Assembly: GCF_023072595.1 (NCBI RefSeq)
Contig: NZ_JALLGK010000005.1
Location: 248,001-312,000, forward strand
DNA from: Streptomyces sp. XM4193
GTDB lineage: Bacteria; Actinomycetota; Actinomycetes; Streptomycetales; Streptomycetaceae
Direction: 5' to 3'
Length of the DNA: 64,000 bases
Shown here: positions 48,300 through 57,052 of the stretch, piece after piece
How positions within the stretch are numbered: the stretch's first letter is position 1
How the letters are laid out: each line of letters begins with the position of its first letter
Position numbers and translations under genes: made by a program
Notes under the pieces: model-generated
Told to the model about the DNA's origin: nothing
Seen by the model: the letters and a program-made list of their open reading frames with translations, nothing else
Databases searched by the model: none

Positions 48300-49708
48300 C
48301 CCTGCCCACCAACCGCCCCTGCGCCCCGGCGCTCACCGCGCTCGGGCACGAAGCCGCGTACGCCGCCGACCACTTCGGCGTCCACGTCGAACTCCTGGTC
48401 CTCGACTCCTCCGACGGCGAGCGCGCCGGGCCCGTCCACGCGGAGCACGCCCGTACCCTGCGCGCGCTGCCCGCCCAACCCCGCGTCACCGTCCGCCACC
48501 TGGACGAGCAGCGCCAACGCGCCTTTCTGGCGGCGGTGTCGGAGGCCGCCGCACCGGAGGGAAGCACGGCCACCGACACCGACGCGCTCCTCGCACTGCT
48601 GCTGCCCGCACGACTGTCCTACGGCGCCTGCACCAACCGGGCGTTCCTCATCGCCGCGGCGCTGGGCTGCGAGTCCGTGCACCGCCGCGACTCCGACAGC
48701 CGCTACCAGCAGGACCCCGCCGGGCGCACCGTCTTCCCGGTCCACCACGAGCTGGCCGCGCTCGGCCGTCCGGCCTCCGCCGCCGGCGAGAGCGTGTCCA
48801 AGACAGTGCTCGCCGAGGAGTTGGCCGAGCGTCCCGTCGCGCTGGTGGGGGGCTCGTTCATCGGCGAACCCTCGGTGGACATCGAGGAGATCGACCGGCT
48901 GGACCCGGAGGTGTACCACGAGGTGGTGAGCCTGTGGGCGCCGATGGACTGGTCGGCCGAGCGCAAGAGCGCACTGGTCGAAGAGTCCTTCCGGGGCGCG
49001 GGCAAAACCCCCTTCGTGGCCGACGAGTCGACGCTGACCCTGGTCGACCCGATGCGCGTGGACATGTGCAACATCGCCTTCCACGGCGTCCACGAGCAGG
49101 TGCCGCTGCCGCCGGCGACCGAGACCATCGGCAGCGACTACTTCCTGCTGCACCTGGTGCGGCACGCCGGGCTCCCCGGCGTCCTGCACAACCGCGACAT
49201 CGTCAACTTCCACACCCCCGAGCGCCGCACGGACCGCGGGTTCGCCGCCTACCAGCTGCGTTTCGTGAAGTTCCTGCTCTCGATGCTCTATCTGAACCAC
49301 CTCTACGACCGGCTCGCCGAGGATGGCCCCGTGCTGACCGACGACGCGGGCCGGCTGCGTGCCTCCGCCGTCGCCGACCTCGTCCGGCACAGCACCGCTC
49401 TGGACCGGTCCGAGAACCGTGAACGACTCGCCCGCGTCGACGCCGCCTACCGCCGACTCGGTGGCAGATACGAGCAGTTCGCCGACAGCCTGCTGCCCCG
49501 GCGCGCCGCGCTCCTGGACGAGGCCCGGGCCGACATGGCGCAGTTCGCCGAACTCATCGAGCACTGGGGAGCGTTGATCCACGCGGCCCCGGGCTGCGCC
49601 GGCCTGCTCGACCGACCGGACCCCGAAGACCGACCGGACCCCGAAGACCGACCGGACCCCGAAGGCCGACCGGACCCCGAAGGCCGAACCGGGCAGGCGG
49701 ACGGATGA
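48281..49708 (+). CDS. DUF6271 family protein, possible GT-A glycosyltransferase
   Basis: This 475-residue protein starts RIALTLPTNRPCAPALTALG and has VELLVLDSSDG, a layout like the first nucleotide-binding strands of GT-A glycosyltransferases. CTNRAFLIAAALGCESVHRRDSDSRYQ includes DSD, a candidate DxD metal motif. I recognise the family as DUF6271 of streptomycetes, which has no known function. The last 25 residues are four copies of RPDPE-D/G. The GTG at 48281 follows GAGGGGGACC and overlaps the dioxygenase gene by 19 bases. Glycosyl transfer is a structural guess, not an assignment. Confidence 0.7.
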   Translation: MRRIALTLPTNRPCAPALTALGHEAAYAADHFGVHVELLVLDSSDGERAGPVHAEHARTLRALPAQPRVTVRHLDEQRQRAFLAAVSEAAAPEGSTATDTDALLALLLPARLSYGACTNRAFLIAAALGCESVHRRDSDSRYQQDPAGRTVFPVHHELAALGRPASAAGESVSKTVLAEELAERPVALVGGSFIGEPSVDIEEIDRLDPEVYHEVVSLWAPMDWSAERKSALVEESFRGAGKTPFVADESTLTLVDPMRVDMCNIAFHGVHEQVPLPPATETIGSDYFLLHLVRHAGLPGVLHNRDIVNFHTPERRTDRGFAAYQLRFVKFLLSMLYLNHLYDRLAEDGPVLTDDAGRLRASAVADLVRHSTALDRSENRERLARVDAAYRRLGGRYEQFADSLLPRRAALLDEARADMAQFAELIEHWGALIHAAPGCAGLLDRPDPEDRPDPEDRPDPEGRPDPEGRTGQADG

Positions 49709-50901
49709 CCGACGGCCTCCTCGCGCCGCCCGCCGCACTTCCCCGCCCGGGCGGCGAGGAGCGGGAGACGGACCGGATCGTCTACGACCTGAACGGCATC
49801 CGGCAGCGCTACGACACCCTCTGCCGCGAACTGCCGGGCGCCGACGTCCGGTTCGCGATGAAGGCGTGCCCGGTCGACGACGTGCTGCTCGCGCTGCTCC
49901 GCCGGGGAGCCGGGATCGACGCGGCAAGCGTGCCCGAGCTGCACCGGGCGCGGCGGCTCGGTGCGCCGCCGGACCGTACGCACTACGGCAACACCGTGGT
50001 CTCCGACCACGACATCGCCGACGCGCACCGGCTCGGCGTCACCGACTTCGCCGTCGACTCTCTGGAGACCGTCGCCGCCCTCGCCCGCCACGCCCCCGGC
50101 GCGCGGGTCTACTGCCGGCTGATGACCACCGGACGCGGCGCACTCTGGGCGCTGGGCCGCAAGTTCGGCTGCTCCCGCGAGGAGGCCGTCCGCGTCCTGG
50201 AGGCCGCCGACCGGGCCGGACTGCGGCCCTCCGGCCTGTCGGTGCACGTGGGTTCGCAGCAGACCGACCCCGCCGCCTGGCGCGCCGCCTTCGACTCCCT
50301 CGACGCGGTGCTGGCCGCGCTTGCCGGCCGCGGTCTCGTCCTGGACCACGTCAACCTGGGCGGCGGACTGCCCGCGCTCGGCGGCCTGGACCGCGACGGC
50401 GAAGCCGCGGCCCCGCCGATCGAGGCCATACTGCGCACCCTGCGCGAGGGCACGGCCCGGCTGCGCCGCCACCACGGCGAGCGGCTGCGACTGCTCGTCG
50501 AACCGGGCCGCCACCTCGTCGCCGACCACGGCACCATCCACGCCCGGGCGCTGCGACTGACCAGGCGCCGACTCCCGGACGGCAGCAGCCAGGCGTGGCT
50601 CTACCTCAGCGTCGGCCGGTTCAACGGGCTCTACGAGATGGACGCCCTGCGCTATCCGCTGCACTTCCCCACCCACCCCGCCGACGCCCCGACCGTCCCC
50701 GCGGTGGTCGCGGGCCCCTCCTGCGACAGCGACGACGCCTACCCCGCCACCCACGCCCCCGCGCAGGTGCCGGTGGATCTGGCCTCGGGCGATCCGGTGC
50801 ACGTACTGCACTGCGGCGCGTACGCCGTCAGCTACATGACCGAGGGCTTCAACGGCTTCGCGCCGCTGCCCCGCCACTGCACCGGAGGGGTCGGGCGATG
50901 A
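49705..50901 (+). CDS. PLP-dependent decarboxylase, fold type III (ornithine/lysine/DAP-like)
   Basis: This 398-residue enzyme has the alanine-racemase-like barrel: K53 in VRFAMKACP forms the Schiff base, LSVHVGSQQ and NLGGGLPAL bind phosphate, and VEPGRHLVAD follows. The C-terminal part has GPSCDSDDAYPA, which supplies the active-site Cys and Asp, and AVSYMTEGFNGFAPLP. These features resemble ornithine or lysine decarboxylases more than DAP decarboxylase. It probably makes an amine from a basic amino acid. The start overlaps the previous stop as ATGA. Confidence 0.88.
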   Translation: MTDGLLAPPAALPRPGGEERETDRIVYDLNGIRQRYDTLCRELPGADVRFAMKACPVDDVLLALLRRGAGIDAASVPELHRARRLGAPPDRTHYGNTVVSDHDIADAHRLGVTDFAVDSLETVAALARHAPGARVYCRLMTTGRGALWALGRKFGCSREEAVRVLEAADRAGLRPSGLSVHVGSQQTDPAAWRAAFDSLDAVLAALAGRGLVLDHVNLGGGLPALGGLDRDGEAAAPPIEAILRTLREGTARLRRHHGERLRLLVEPGRHLVADHGTIHARALRLTRRRLPDGSSQAWLYLSVGRFNGLYEMDALRYPLHFPTHPADAPTVPAVVAGPSCDSDDAYPATHAPAQVPVDLASGDPVHVLHCGAYAVSYMTEGFNGFAPLPRHCTGGVGR

Positions 50902-51437
50902 GCGCCGACTGCGCCGTCGTGCCGGTCCAGCCGCGGCACTGGCCGGCGCTCGCGGACCTGGAGCACGAGGTGTACGCCGCCTCGGGCCTCTCGGAGGGCG
51001 GCGAGCTGCTGCGCGCCCGGGTCGGGTCCTCGCCCTCGACCTCCTTCGCGCTGGAGCGGCACGGCCGACTCGCGGGCTACGCACTGGCGTTCGCGCACCG
51101 TCACGGCCACTGCCCGGAGCTGCGGCGACACCGCGCCCCGGACGACGGCGGCACCCGCAATCTCCATCTCCACGATCTGGTCGTCGCCCCGGCCCACCGG
51201 CGCGCCGGGCTCGGCCCGCGGCTGCTGGCCCACCTCACGGCCGCCGCCCGGGCCGACGGCTTCGAACGGCTCTCGCTGGTCGCGGTCGCGGGCGGCCGGC
51301 GCTTCTGGTCCGTGCAGGGCTTCACCGTCGAACCCGAGGTGACGCCGCCCGCCGCCTACGGCCCCGGCGCCGTCTACATGTCCGCTCCGGTCACGGCCAC
51401 CGCCGTGGACCCGTCCCCGCAGTGCGAAGTGAGGTAA
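50898..51437 (+). CDS. GNAT-family N-acetyltransferase
   Basis: This 179-residue protein has the GNAT fold: LALERHGRLAGYALAFAH-type strands, the acetyl-CoA pyrophosphate loop LVVAPAHRRAGLGPRLLAHLTAAA (pattern Q/R-x-x-G-x-G/A), and FWSVQGFTVEP. It should acylate an amine, plausibly the product of the adjacent decarboxylase. The start overlaps the decarboxylase stop as ATGA. Confidence 0.9.
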   Translation: MSADCAVVPVQPRHWPALADLEHEVYAASGLSEGGELLRARVGSSPSTSFALERHGRLAGYALAFAHRHGHCPELRRHRAPDDGGTRNLHLHDLVVAPAHRRAGLGPRLLAHLTAAARADGFERLSLVAVAGGRRFWSVQGFTVEPEVTPPAAYGPGAVYMSAPVTATAVDPSPQCEVR

Positions 51438-51443
51438 CACAAG

Positions 51444-52802
51444 GTGGCCCGTATCGACGATCCGTTCCGCAGAGGCCAGTTGGCCACCGCGGCGCTGTTC
51501 TGCGCGCTCGGTTTCCAGTACGCGACCTGGGTCTCGCGCATCCCGGCGCTCAAGAGCGACCTGGGGCTGACACCCGCCGAGGTCGGTGTGCTGCTGATGG
51601 CCGCGGGGGTGGGCGCCTCGGTGTCCTTCCCGGTGGTGACCCATCTGATGGGGCGGCTCGGCTCGCGGCAGCTCGCGCTGCTGTCGACCCTCGGGCTGGC
51701 CGCGGTGCTCCCCGCGCTCGCCCTGGCACCCAACTATCCGGTCGCACTCCTGGTGCTGTGCGTGGACGGTGTGCTCGTCGGCTGCCTCAACACCGCGATG
51801 AACGCACAGGGCGCCGCGCTGGAGGAGCGCCACGGCCGCGCCACGATGGCCAAACTGCACGCCACCTTCAGTGCCGGTTCGCTGCTCGCCGCACTCCTGG
51901 CGTCCGCCCTGCACGTCGTGACCTCCTCCGTCACCGCGCACTTCGCGGTGGGCGCCGCCCTGCTGGTGCTGCTCTCGGCCGGCGCCCGGGGCGGGCTGAT
52001 GGCCGACCACGGCCGGCAGCCGGCCGCCGCGGTGCGGGAGAGGAAGACCCGCGCGGCGCGGCGACTGCCGAGCCGGCTCACGCTGTGGATGTGCGGCGCG
52101 ATGGCCTTCGGCACCGTCACCGAGGCCTCCATGAACGACTGGTCGGCGCTCTACCTGGAGGACGTCGCCGGCGCCTCCGAGCAGATCGCCCCGATGGGCA
52201 TCGCGGTGGTCTCCGGGATGATGCTCATCGCGCGGCTCTTCGCCGACAGTTGGCGCAGCCGCTGGGGCGACGGTCGGGTGGTGCTGGTGGGCAGTGTGCT
52301 CGCCGCCGCCGGACTGGCGTTCGCCCTGCTGACCGGCGGTGTGGTCACCGCGCTGCTGGGCTTCGCCTGCGTCGGCCTGGGCATCGCGGCGGTGACCCCG
52401 TGCGTCTACGTCGCCGCGGCACGGCAGGAGGCGAACGTACTGCCGCTGGTGGCCGCCACCGGCACCACCGGACTGCTGGCCGGCCCGCCGCTGATCGGCT
52501 TCGTCGCGGGGGCGAGCAGCCTGGTGTGGGGTTTCGCGCTGGTCGGCGTCTCCGCTCTGATCGTCGCGGTGTGCAGCACCCGCATCCGCTGGGAGCCGGC
52601 CGCCTCCGACGCCGACCCGGCGGGCGAGGCTCCCGACGGCCCGCAGGGCTTCGACGCGCGGGACGAGGACCGTCTCCCGGTCGGGGGCGACCGGTCGGGG
52701 GACGAGCAGCACGCCGCCGCGGACGCGTCCGCTCCCGTTCGCACGACTGCGGCCGCCGCCAAGTCCGCGCCCGCCGCGGGCGACGCGGAGGACCCGCGCT
52801 GA
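51444..52802 (+). CDS. MFS transporter, probable exporter of the operon product
   Basis: This 452-residue membrane protein has about 12 hydrophobic segments in two halves, with GFQYATWVSRIPALKSDLGL at the N-terminus, as in the YbjJ/FucP-like branch of MFS. The C-terminal 70 residues are hydrophilic, Asp/Ala-rich and disordered. The GTG at 51444 follows GAAGTGAGG, six bases after the GNAT stop. As the last gene of a biosynthetic-looking operon, it most likely exports the product. A strong terminator follows. Confidence 0.88.
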   Translation: MARIDDPFRRGQLATAALFCALGFQYATWVSRIPALKSDLGLTPAEVGVLLMAAGVGASVSFPVVTHLMGRLGSRQLALLSTLGLAAVLPALALAPNYPVALLVLCVDGVLVGCLNTAMNAQGAALEERHGRATMAKLHATFSAGSLLAALLASALHVVTSSVTAHFAVGAALLVLLSAGARGGLMADHGRQPAAAVRERKTRAARRLPSRLTLWMCGAMAFGTVTEASMNDWSALYLEDVAGASEQIAPMGIAVVSGMMLIARLFADSWRSRWGDGRVVLVGSVLAAAGLAFALLTGGVVTALLGFACVGLGIAAVTPCVYVAAARQEANVLPLVAATGTTGLLAGPPLIGFVAGASSLVWGFALVGVSALIVAVCSTRIRWEPAASDADPAGEAPDGPQGFDARDEDRLPVGGDRSGDEQHAAADASAPVRTTAAAAKSAPAAGDAEDPR

Positions 52803-52812
52803 CGCCGTCGGC

Positions 52813-52853
52813 CGTCACGGGGGCGGCCCGCTCCGTGCCGCCCCCGTGACGGT
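52813..52853. terminator. Terminator after the five-gene operon
   Basis: CCGTCACGGGGGCGGC (52813-52828) pairs perfectly over 16 bases with GCCGCCCCCGTGACGG (52838-52853). It also lies at the end of the minus-strand Clp N-domain gene. Confidence 0.88.
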
Positions 52854-52880
52854 ACGGAGCGGGCCGCTGCACCACCTCGT

Positions 52881-53522
52881 CTAGGAGGCGTCGGCGGCCA
52901 CCCGGGCCAGCACCGCCTCCCGCAGACGCTCGGGCTCCGTACCGAGCGCCGCCAGCACCTCGGCGCCGCGGCCCTCCGCCACGGTCAGCAGGCCCAGCAG
53001 GATGTGCTCGGTGCCGAACTTCTCGTGTCCCAACTCCCTTGCCTCGGCCAGGGTTTGCTCCAACACCCGCTTGGCCCGCGCGGTGTAGGCGGGCCGGGGG
53101 AACTGGAACGATCCCTCGCCGAAGTTCTGCTCGGCCCGGCGCTTGATCTCGTCCACGTCGATGCCGAGCGAGGACAGTGCGTCCTTCTCGGGCTGCCCGC
53201 CGGTGGCGACGACTCCGGCGGCCCGCTGCACCCGCACCGTCTCGGCCCGGGCGCGGTCGAGGTCGATGCCCTGCTCCCGCAGGACGTCCCCGGCGGTGCT
53301 CCGGTCGGTGCCGACCAGCCCGAGCAGGATGTGCTCCGTACCGATGAAGTCGTGGCCGAGCGCGACGGCCTCGTCCTGCGACAGCACCACGGCGTGCCGC
53401 GCGCGGTGGGGTGAGGTGGCGATGCTCTGCCACGACCAGTTCTGCTCACGGGCGTTGTCAACGTGGACCCGCTCCAACTCCTCCAGGAGTCGGCGCAGGG
53501 CGAAGACCGCCCCGAGCCCCAC
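52881..53522 (-). CDS. Stand-alone Clp N-domain (double Clp-N) protein
   Basis: This protein of about 213 residues has two Clp repeat domains: ARHAVVLSQDEAVALGHDFIGTEHILLGLVG and AKRVLEQTLAEARELGHEKFGTEHILLGLLTVAEG. There is no AAA+ module, so it cannot be an unfoldase; it may be an adaptor or sequester substrates or phosphoarginine proteins. The GTG at 53522 is the best available start but has a poor ribosome binding site, and the N-terminal 25 residues (LLEELERVHVDNAREQ) are not typical, so the start or integrity is uncertain. Confidence 0.72.
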   Translation of the reverse strand: MGLGAVFALRRLLEELERVHVDNAREQNWSWQSIATSPHRARHAVVLSQDEAVALGHDFIGTEHILLGLVGTDRSTAGDVLREQGIDLDRARAETVRVQRAAGVVATGGQPEKDALSSLGIDVDEIKRRAEQNFGEGSFQFPRPAYTARAKRVLEQTLAEARELGHEKFGTEHILLGLLTVAEGRGAEVLAALGTEPERLREAVLARVAADAS

Positions 53523-53588
53523 GGCGGCGGCCCCACCCCGTGCCCGGCCGCCCCCTCGTACTTCCTGGCCATCCCGTGCCCGGGTACC

Positions 53589-53629
53589 ACCCCGTGCCGG
53601 GCCGCCCCCTCTGCGGCCCGGCACGGGGT
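53589..53629. terminator. Terminator of the sugar operon
   Basis: ACCCCGTGCCGGGCCGC (53589-53605) pairs perfectly over 17 bases with 53613-53629, loop of seven. It lies just after the stop of the isomerase gene on the minus strand. A partial direct repeat of the left arm is at about 53536-53556. Confidence 0.88.
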
Positions 53630-53635
53630 GCGGCG

Positions 53636-54550
53636 TCAGCGGGGCAGCGGCGCCGAACCGACCCCGCCCGCGGTGACTTTCGCGACGTTCGCGGCGGGGC
53701 CGCCGAACGGGAGGTCCAGGACCTCGTGCCACCGCCGCAGGGTCTCGGCCAGGACCTCGTGGCCGTCCCGCGCCCAGAGCTCCTCGTTGAACAGCTCCAC
53801 CTCCACCGGCCCGGTGCAGCCGGCCCGCGCGACCTGCTCGGCGAACCACCCGAAGTCCACGCTGCCGTCGCCGAGTTGGCCGCGGCCGGTCATGACGCCG
53901 CGGGGGAGCGGGGTGATCCAGTCCGCCAGCTGGAAGGAGTGCAGCCGGCCCTCCCGGCCCGCCCTCGCGATGCCCTCGGCGGCCCGGTCGTCCCACCACA
54001 GGTGGTAGGTGTCCACCACCACGCCGACCTGGTGCGAGGGGAACGGTGCGGCGAGGTCCAGCGCCTGCTCCAGGGTGGAGACCACACAGCGGTCGGCCGC
54101 GTACATCGGGTGCAGCGGCTCGATCGCCAGCCGTACGCCGTGCCTCTCCGCGTACGGTCCCAGCTCGGCCAGTGCCTCCGCGATGCGGGCGCGTGCTCCG
54201 GGAAGGTCCCGGTCGCCCGGCGGCAGTCCGCCGCTCACCAGCACCAGGGTGTCGGTGCCGAGCGTGGCCGCCTCCTCGACTGCGCGCCGGTTGTCGGCCA
54301 ACGCCTCGCGCCGCGCGGCCGGTTCGACGGCGGTGAGGAAGCCGCCGCGGCACAGGGTGCTGACACCGAGCGCGTTCTCGCGCATCAGCGCCGCCGCCGC
54401 CTCCACGCCGTACTCGCGCACCGGCTCCCGCCACAGCCCGACGTGTTCGACGCCCAGAGTCCGGCAGCTGCGCACCAGCTCCGGCAGGGAGAGCTGTTTG
54501 ACGGTCATCTGGTTGACGGAGAAGGGGCCGAGCCGCCCCCGCGCGCTCAT
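53636..54550 (-). CDS. Sugar phosphate isomerase/epimerase-like TIM-barrel protein
   Basis: This 304-residue protein belongs to the xylose-isomerase-like TIM barrels. Metal ligand candidates are E in LAIEPLHP, D and H in VVDTYHLWWDD, H in GRLHSFQLAD and E in VEVELFNEE. Relatives include sugar 3-epimerases, inosose dehydratase IolE and lyases of 3-keto-glycosides. It is the last gene of a three-gene operon with Gfo/Idh/MocA and DUF993 genes and overlaps the DUF993 gene as ATGA. It probably acts on a keto-sugar produced by the oxidoreductase. Confidence 0.88.
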   Translation of the reverse strand: MSARGRLGPFSVNQMTVKQLSLPELVRSCRTLGVEHVGLWREPVREYGVEAAAALMRENALGVSTLCRGGFLTAVEPAARREALADNRRAVEEAATLGTDTLVLVSGGLPPGDRDLPGARARIAEALAELGPYAERHGVRLAIEPLHPMYAADRCVVSTLEQALDLAAPFPSHQVGVVVDTYHLWWDDRAAEGIARAGREGRLHSFQLADWITPLPRGVMTGRGQLGDGSVDFGWFAEQVARAGCTGPVEVELFNEELWARDGHEVLAETLRRWHEVLDLPFGGPAANVAKVTAGGVGSAPLPR

Positions 54551-55722
54551 CCGCGGATCCCGTGGAGGGCCAGCAGCGTGCGCATCCGGTCCTCGGCCGC
54601 CTGCGGATCGGGGAACAGCCCCAGACCGTCGGCGAGTTCGTAGGCGCGGGCCAGATGCGGCAGGGTCCTGGCCGACTGCAGCCCGCCGAGCATGGTGAAG
54701 TGCTCCTGGTGGCCGCCGAGCCAGGCCAGGAAGACCACGCCGGTCTTGTAGTAGCGGGTGGGCGGGCCGAAGAGGTGGCGGGCCAACTCCACCGTCGGAT
54801 CGAGGATTTCGCGGAACCCCCGGCTGTCGCCGGCGTCCAACCGCTCCAGGGCGGCGGCGGCCGTCGGCGCCAGCGGGTCGAAGACTCCCAGCAGCGCGTC
54901 GCTGGCGCCCGTCCCGTCGCCCTCGATCAGCTCGGGGTAGTGGAAGTCGTCACCGGTGAAGCAGCGCACGCCCGTGGGCAGCCGGCGCCGCAGCGCGACC
55001 TCCCGCCCGGCGTCCAGCAACGAGACCTTCACTCCCGCCACCGCCTGTGGACGGCTCGCGATGAGCGAGAGGAAGGTCTCGGTCGCCCGGTCGAGATCCC
55101 CGCTGCCCCAGTAGCCCTCCAGCGCGGGGTCGAACATCGGGCCCAGCCAGTGCAGTACGACCGGTTCGGCGGCCTGGGCGAGCAGCGGTTCGAGCACCGC
55201 GAGGTAGTCCTCCGGCCCTCGGGCGCGGGCGGCCAGCGCGCGGGAGGCCATCAGCACCGCCTGCCCGCCGGCCTCCTCGACCAGCGCCAGCTGCTCCTCG
55301 TACGCCTCCCGCACCGCCTTGAGTGCGGCGGTCGGCTCCTCGGGCAGGTCGTCGCCGAGCTGGTCGGTGCCGACGCCGCAGACGATCCGTCCGCCCTCAC
55401 CGCGCGCCTCGGCGCAGGATCGGCGCACGAGCTCCGCCGCGGCCGGCCAGTCCAGGCCCATCCCGCGCTGAGCGGTGTCCATCGCCTCGGCGACGCCGAG
55501 ACCCAACGACCACAGATGCCGTCTGAAGGCCAGGGTGGCGTCCCAGTCCACCGCGGCCGGGCCGCCCGCGCCGGACGCCGCCGCGGCCAGCGGATCGGCG
55601 ACCACGTGCGCGGCGGCGTACACCGTGCGGGAGGCGGCCGGGCCCGAAGTCCTCGGCGGCGTACGGCCGTTGCCCGGTCGGTGGGTGCGCAGTGCGCCGC
55701 TCGCGTCCGGCAGCCGGATCAT
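54547..55722 (-). CDS. DUF993 protein, dihydrodipicolinate synthase-like barrel
   Basis: This 391-residue protein resembles the DUF993 branch of the DHDPS/NAL superfamily. Features are DWDATLAFRRHLWSLGLGVAEAMDTAQRGMGLDWPAAAELVRRS near the start, IVCGVGTDQL, VLHWLGPMFDP, and AGVKVSLLDAGRE, where K would be the Schiff-base lysine. It should catalyse an aldol-type cleavage or dehydration in sugar breakdown. ATGA overlaps exist at both ends. The exact substrate is unknown. Confidence 0.8.
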   Translation of the reverse strand: MIRLPDASGALRTHRPGNGRTPPRTSGPAASRTVYAAAHVVADPLAAAASGAGGPAAVDWDATLAFRRHLWSLGLGVAEAMDTAQRGMGLDWPAAAELVRRSCAEARGEGGRIVCGVGTDQLGDDLPEEPTAALKAVREAYEEQLALVEEAGGQAVLMASRALAARARGPEDYLAVLEPLLAQAAEPVVLHWLGPMFDPALEGYWGSGDLDRATETFLSLIASRPQAVAGVKVSLLDAGREVALRRRLPTGVRCFTGDDFHYPELIEGDGTGASDALLGVFDPLAPTAAAALERLDAGDSRGFREILDPTVELARHLFGPPTRYYKTGVVFLAWLGGHQEHFTMLGGLQSARTLPHLARAYELADGLGLFPDPQAAEDRMRTLLALHGIRG

Positions 55723-56885
55723 CGCGGCAGCTCCGGTACGTCCAGACGGCGGCCCTCGGCGGCCGAACGCAGCCCGAGCTCGGCGAGCTGCACTCCGCGT
55801 GCGCCCGCCCGCAGGTCCCAGTGGTAGGGCTCGCCGCGGGCCACATGCCGCAGGAACAGCTCCCACTGAGCCTTGAAACCGTTGTCGTACTCGGCGTTGT
55901 CCGGCACCTCCTGCCACTGCTCGCGGAAGGAGGTGCCGGCCGGCAGGTCCGGGTTCCAGACGGGCTTGGGGGTGGAGGCGCGGTGCTGGACGCGGCAGGA
56001 GCGCAACCCGGCGACGGCCGAGCCCTCGGTGCCGTCCACCTGGAACTCCACCAGCTCGTCGCGGTTGACCCGCACCGCCCACGAGGAGTTGATCTGGGCG
56101 ACGATCGGGCCGTGCGGACCGGCCAGCTCGAAGATGCCGTACGCGGCGTCGTCGGCGGTGGCGTCGTAGGTGCGGCCCTGTTCGTCCACCCGATGCGGGA
56201 TGTGGGTGGCGGTGTGCGCCTGGACGGAGGTGACCCGGCCGAACAGCTCGGCCAGCACGTACTCCCAGTGCGGGAACATGTCGACGACGATGCCGCCGCC
56301 GTCCTCCGTGCGGTAGTTCCACGACGGGCGCTGCGCCTCCTGCCAGTCGCCCTCGAACACCCAGTAGCCGAACTCGCCGCGCACCGACAGCACTTGACCG
56401 AAGAAGCCGCCGTCCAGCAGCCGCTTGAGCTTGCGGAGCCCGGGCAGGAAGATCTTGTCCTGGACGACGCCGTGGCGCACGCCCTTCTCCTCGGCCTGCG
56501 CGGCCAGTGCGAGCGCGGCCTTGGCGGAGACCGCGGTCGGCTTCTCGGTGTAGATGTGCTTTCCGGCGGCTATCGCCCGGCCGAGCGCGTCCTCGCGGGC
56601 CGAGGTGACCTGGGCGTCGAAGTAGATCTCCACACTCGGGTCGGCGAGCACGGTGTCCAGATCGGTGTGGACGGTGTCGGCGTCGAGGCCGTGGCGCTCG
56701 GCCAACTCCCGCAGTGCGTACTCCCGTCGGCCGACGAGTACGGGTTCGGGCCACAGCGTCTCGCCGTCGCCGAGGTCGAGGCCGCCCTGCTCGCGGAGCG
56801 CGAGGATCGAGCGCACCAGGTGTTGGCGGTATCCCATCCGGCCGGTGACGCCGTTCATGGCGATCCGGACGACTCTCTGTCCCAT
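55719..56885 (-). CDS. Gfo/Idh/MocA-family oxidoreductase
   Basis: This 388-residue NAD(P)-dependent enzyme interconverts hydroxyl and keto groups on sugars or inositols. The N-terminal Rossmann region is VRIAMNGVTGRMGYRQHLVRS. AAGKHIYTEKPTAVSAKAALAL holds the EKP motif, and the substrate domain contains DMFPHWEYVLAELFG, with the catalytic aspartate and histidine. It is the first gene of its operon. GAAGGG precedes the ATG at 56885. A LacI-type operator lies 49 bases upstream of the start, between it and a divergent LacI gene. Confidence 0.9.
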   Translation of the reverse strand: MGQRVVRIAMNGVTGRMGYRQHLVRSILALREQGGLDLGDGETLWPEPVLVGRREYALRELAERHGLDADTVHTDLDTVLADPSVEIYFDAQVTSAREDALGRAIAAGKHIYTEKPTAVSAKAALALAAQAEEKGVRHGVVQDKIFLPGLRKLKRLLDGGFFGQVLSVRGEFGYWVFEGDWQEAQRPSWNYRTEDGGGIVVDMFPHWEYVLAELFGRVTSVQAHTATHIPHRVDEQGRTYDATADDAAYGIFELAGPHGPIVAQINSSWAVRVNRDELVEFQVDGTEGSAVAGLRSCRVQHRASTPKPVWNPDLPAGTSFREQWQEVPDNAEYDNGFKAQWELFLRHVARGEPYHWDLRAGARGVQLAELGLRSAAEGRRLDVPELPR

Positions 56886-56933
56886 GGGCGGGCCCTTCGC
56901 GTGGAGGTCTGAGGCTGAGGAGCATGGGTGATA

Positions 56934-56945
56934 GAAAGCGCTTAC
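56934..56945. promoter_or_regulatory. LacI-type operator
   Basis: GAAAGCGCTTAC, centred on the CG typical of LacI-family sites, lies in the divergent promoter of the oxidoreductase operon and the LacI gene. The longer string TAGAAAGCGYTTACT is shared with 62812-62826. Confidence 0.75.
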
Positions 56946-57052
56946 TAGTGTGCTGAAGGGTAGTCTGCCTCTGTCCCTGTGTACAAGGGAGAGCGGCAGG
57001 CAAGCGCGGTCCCCGCAGCTGAGCGGGGCGGCGGAACGAACGGGAGACGGGC

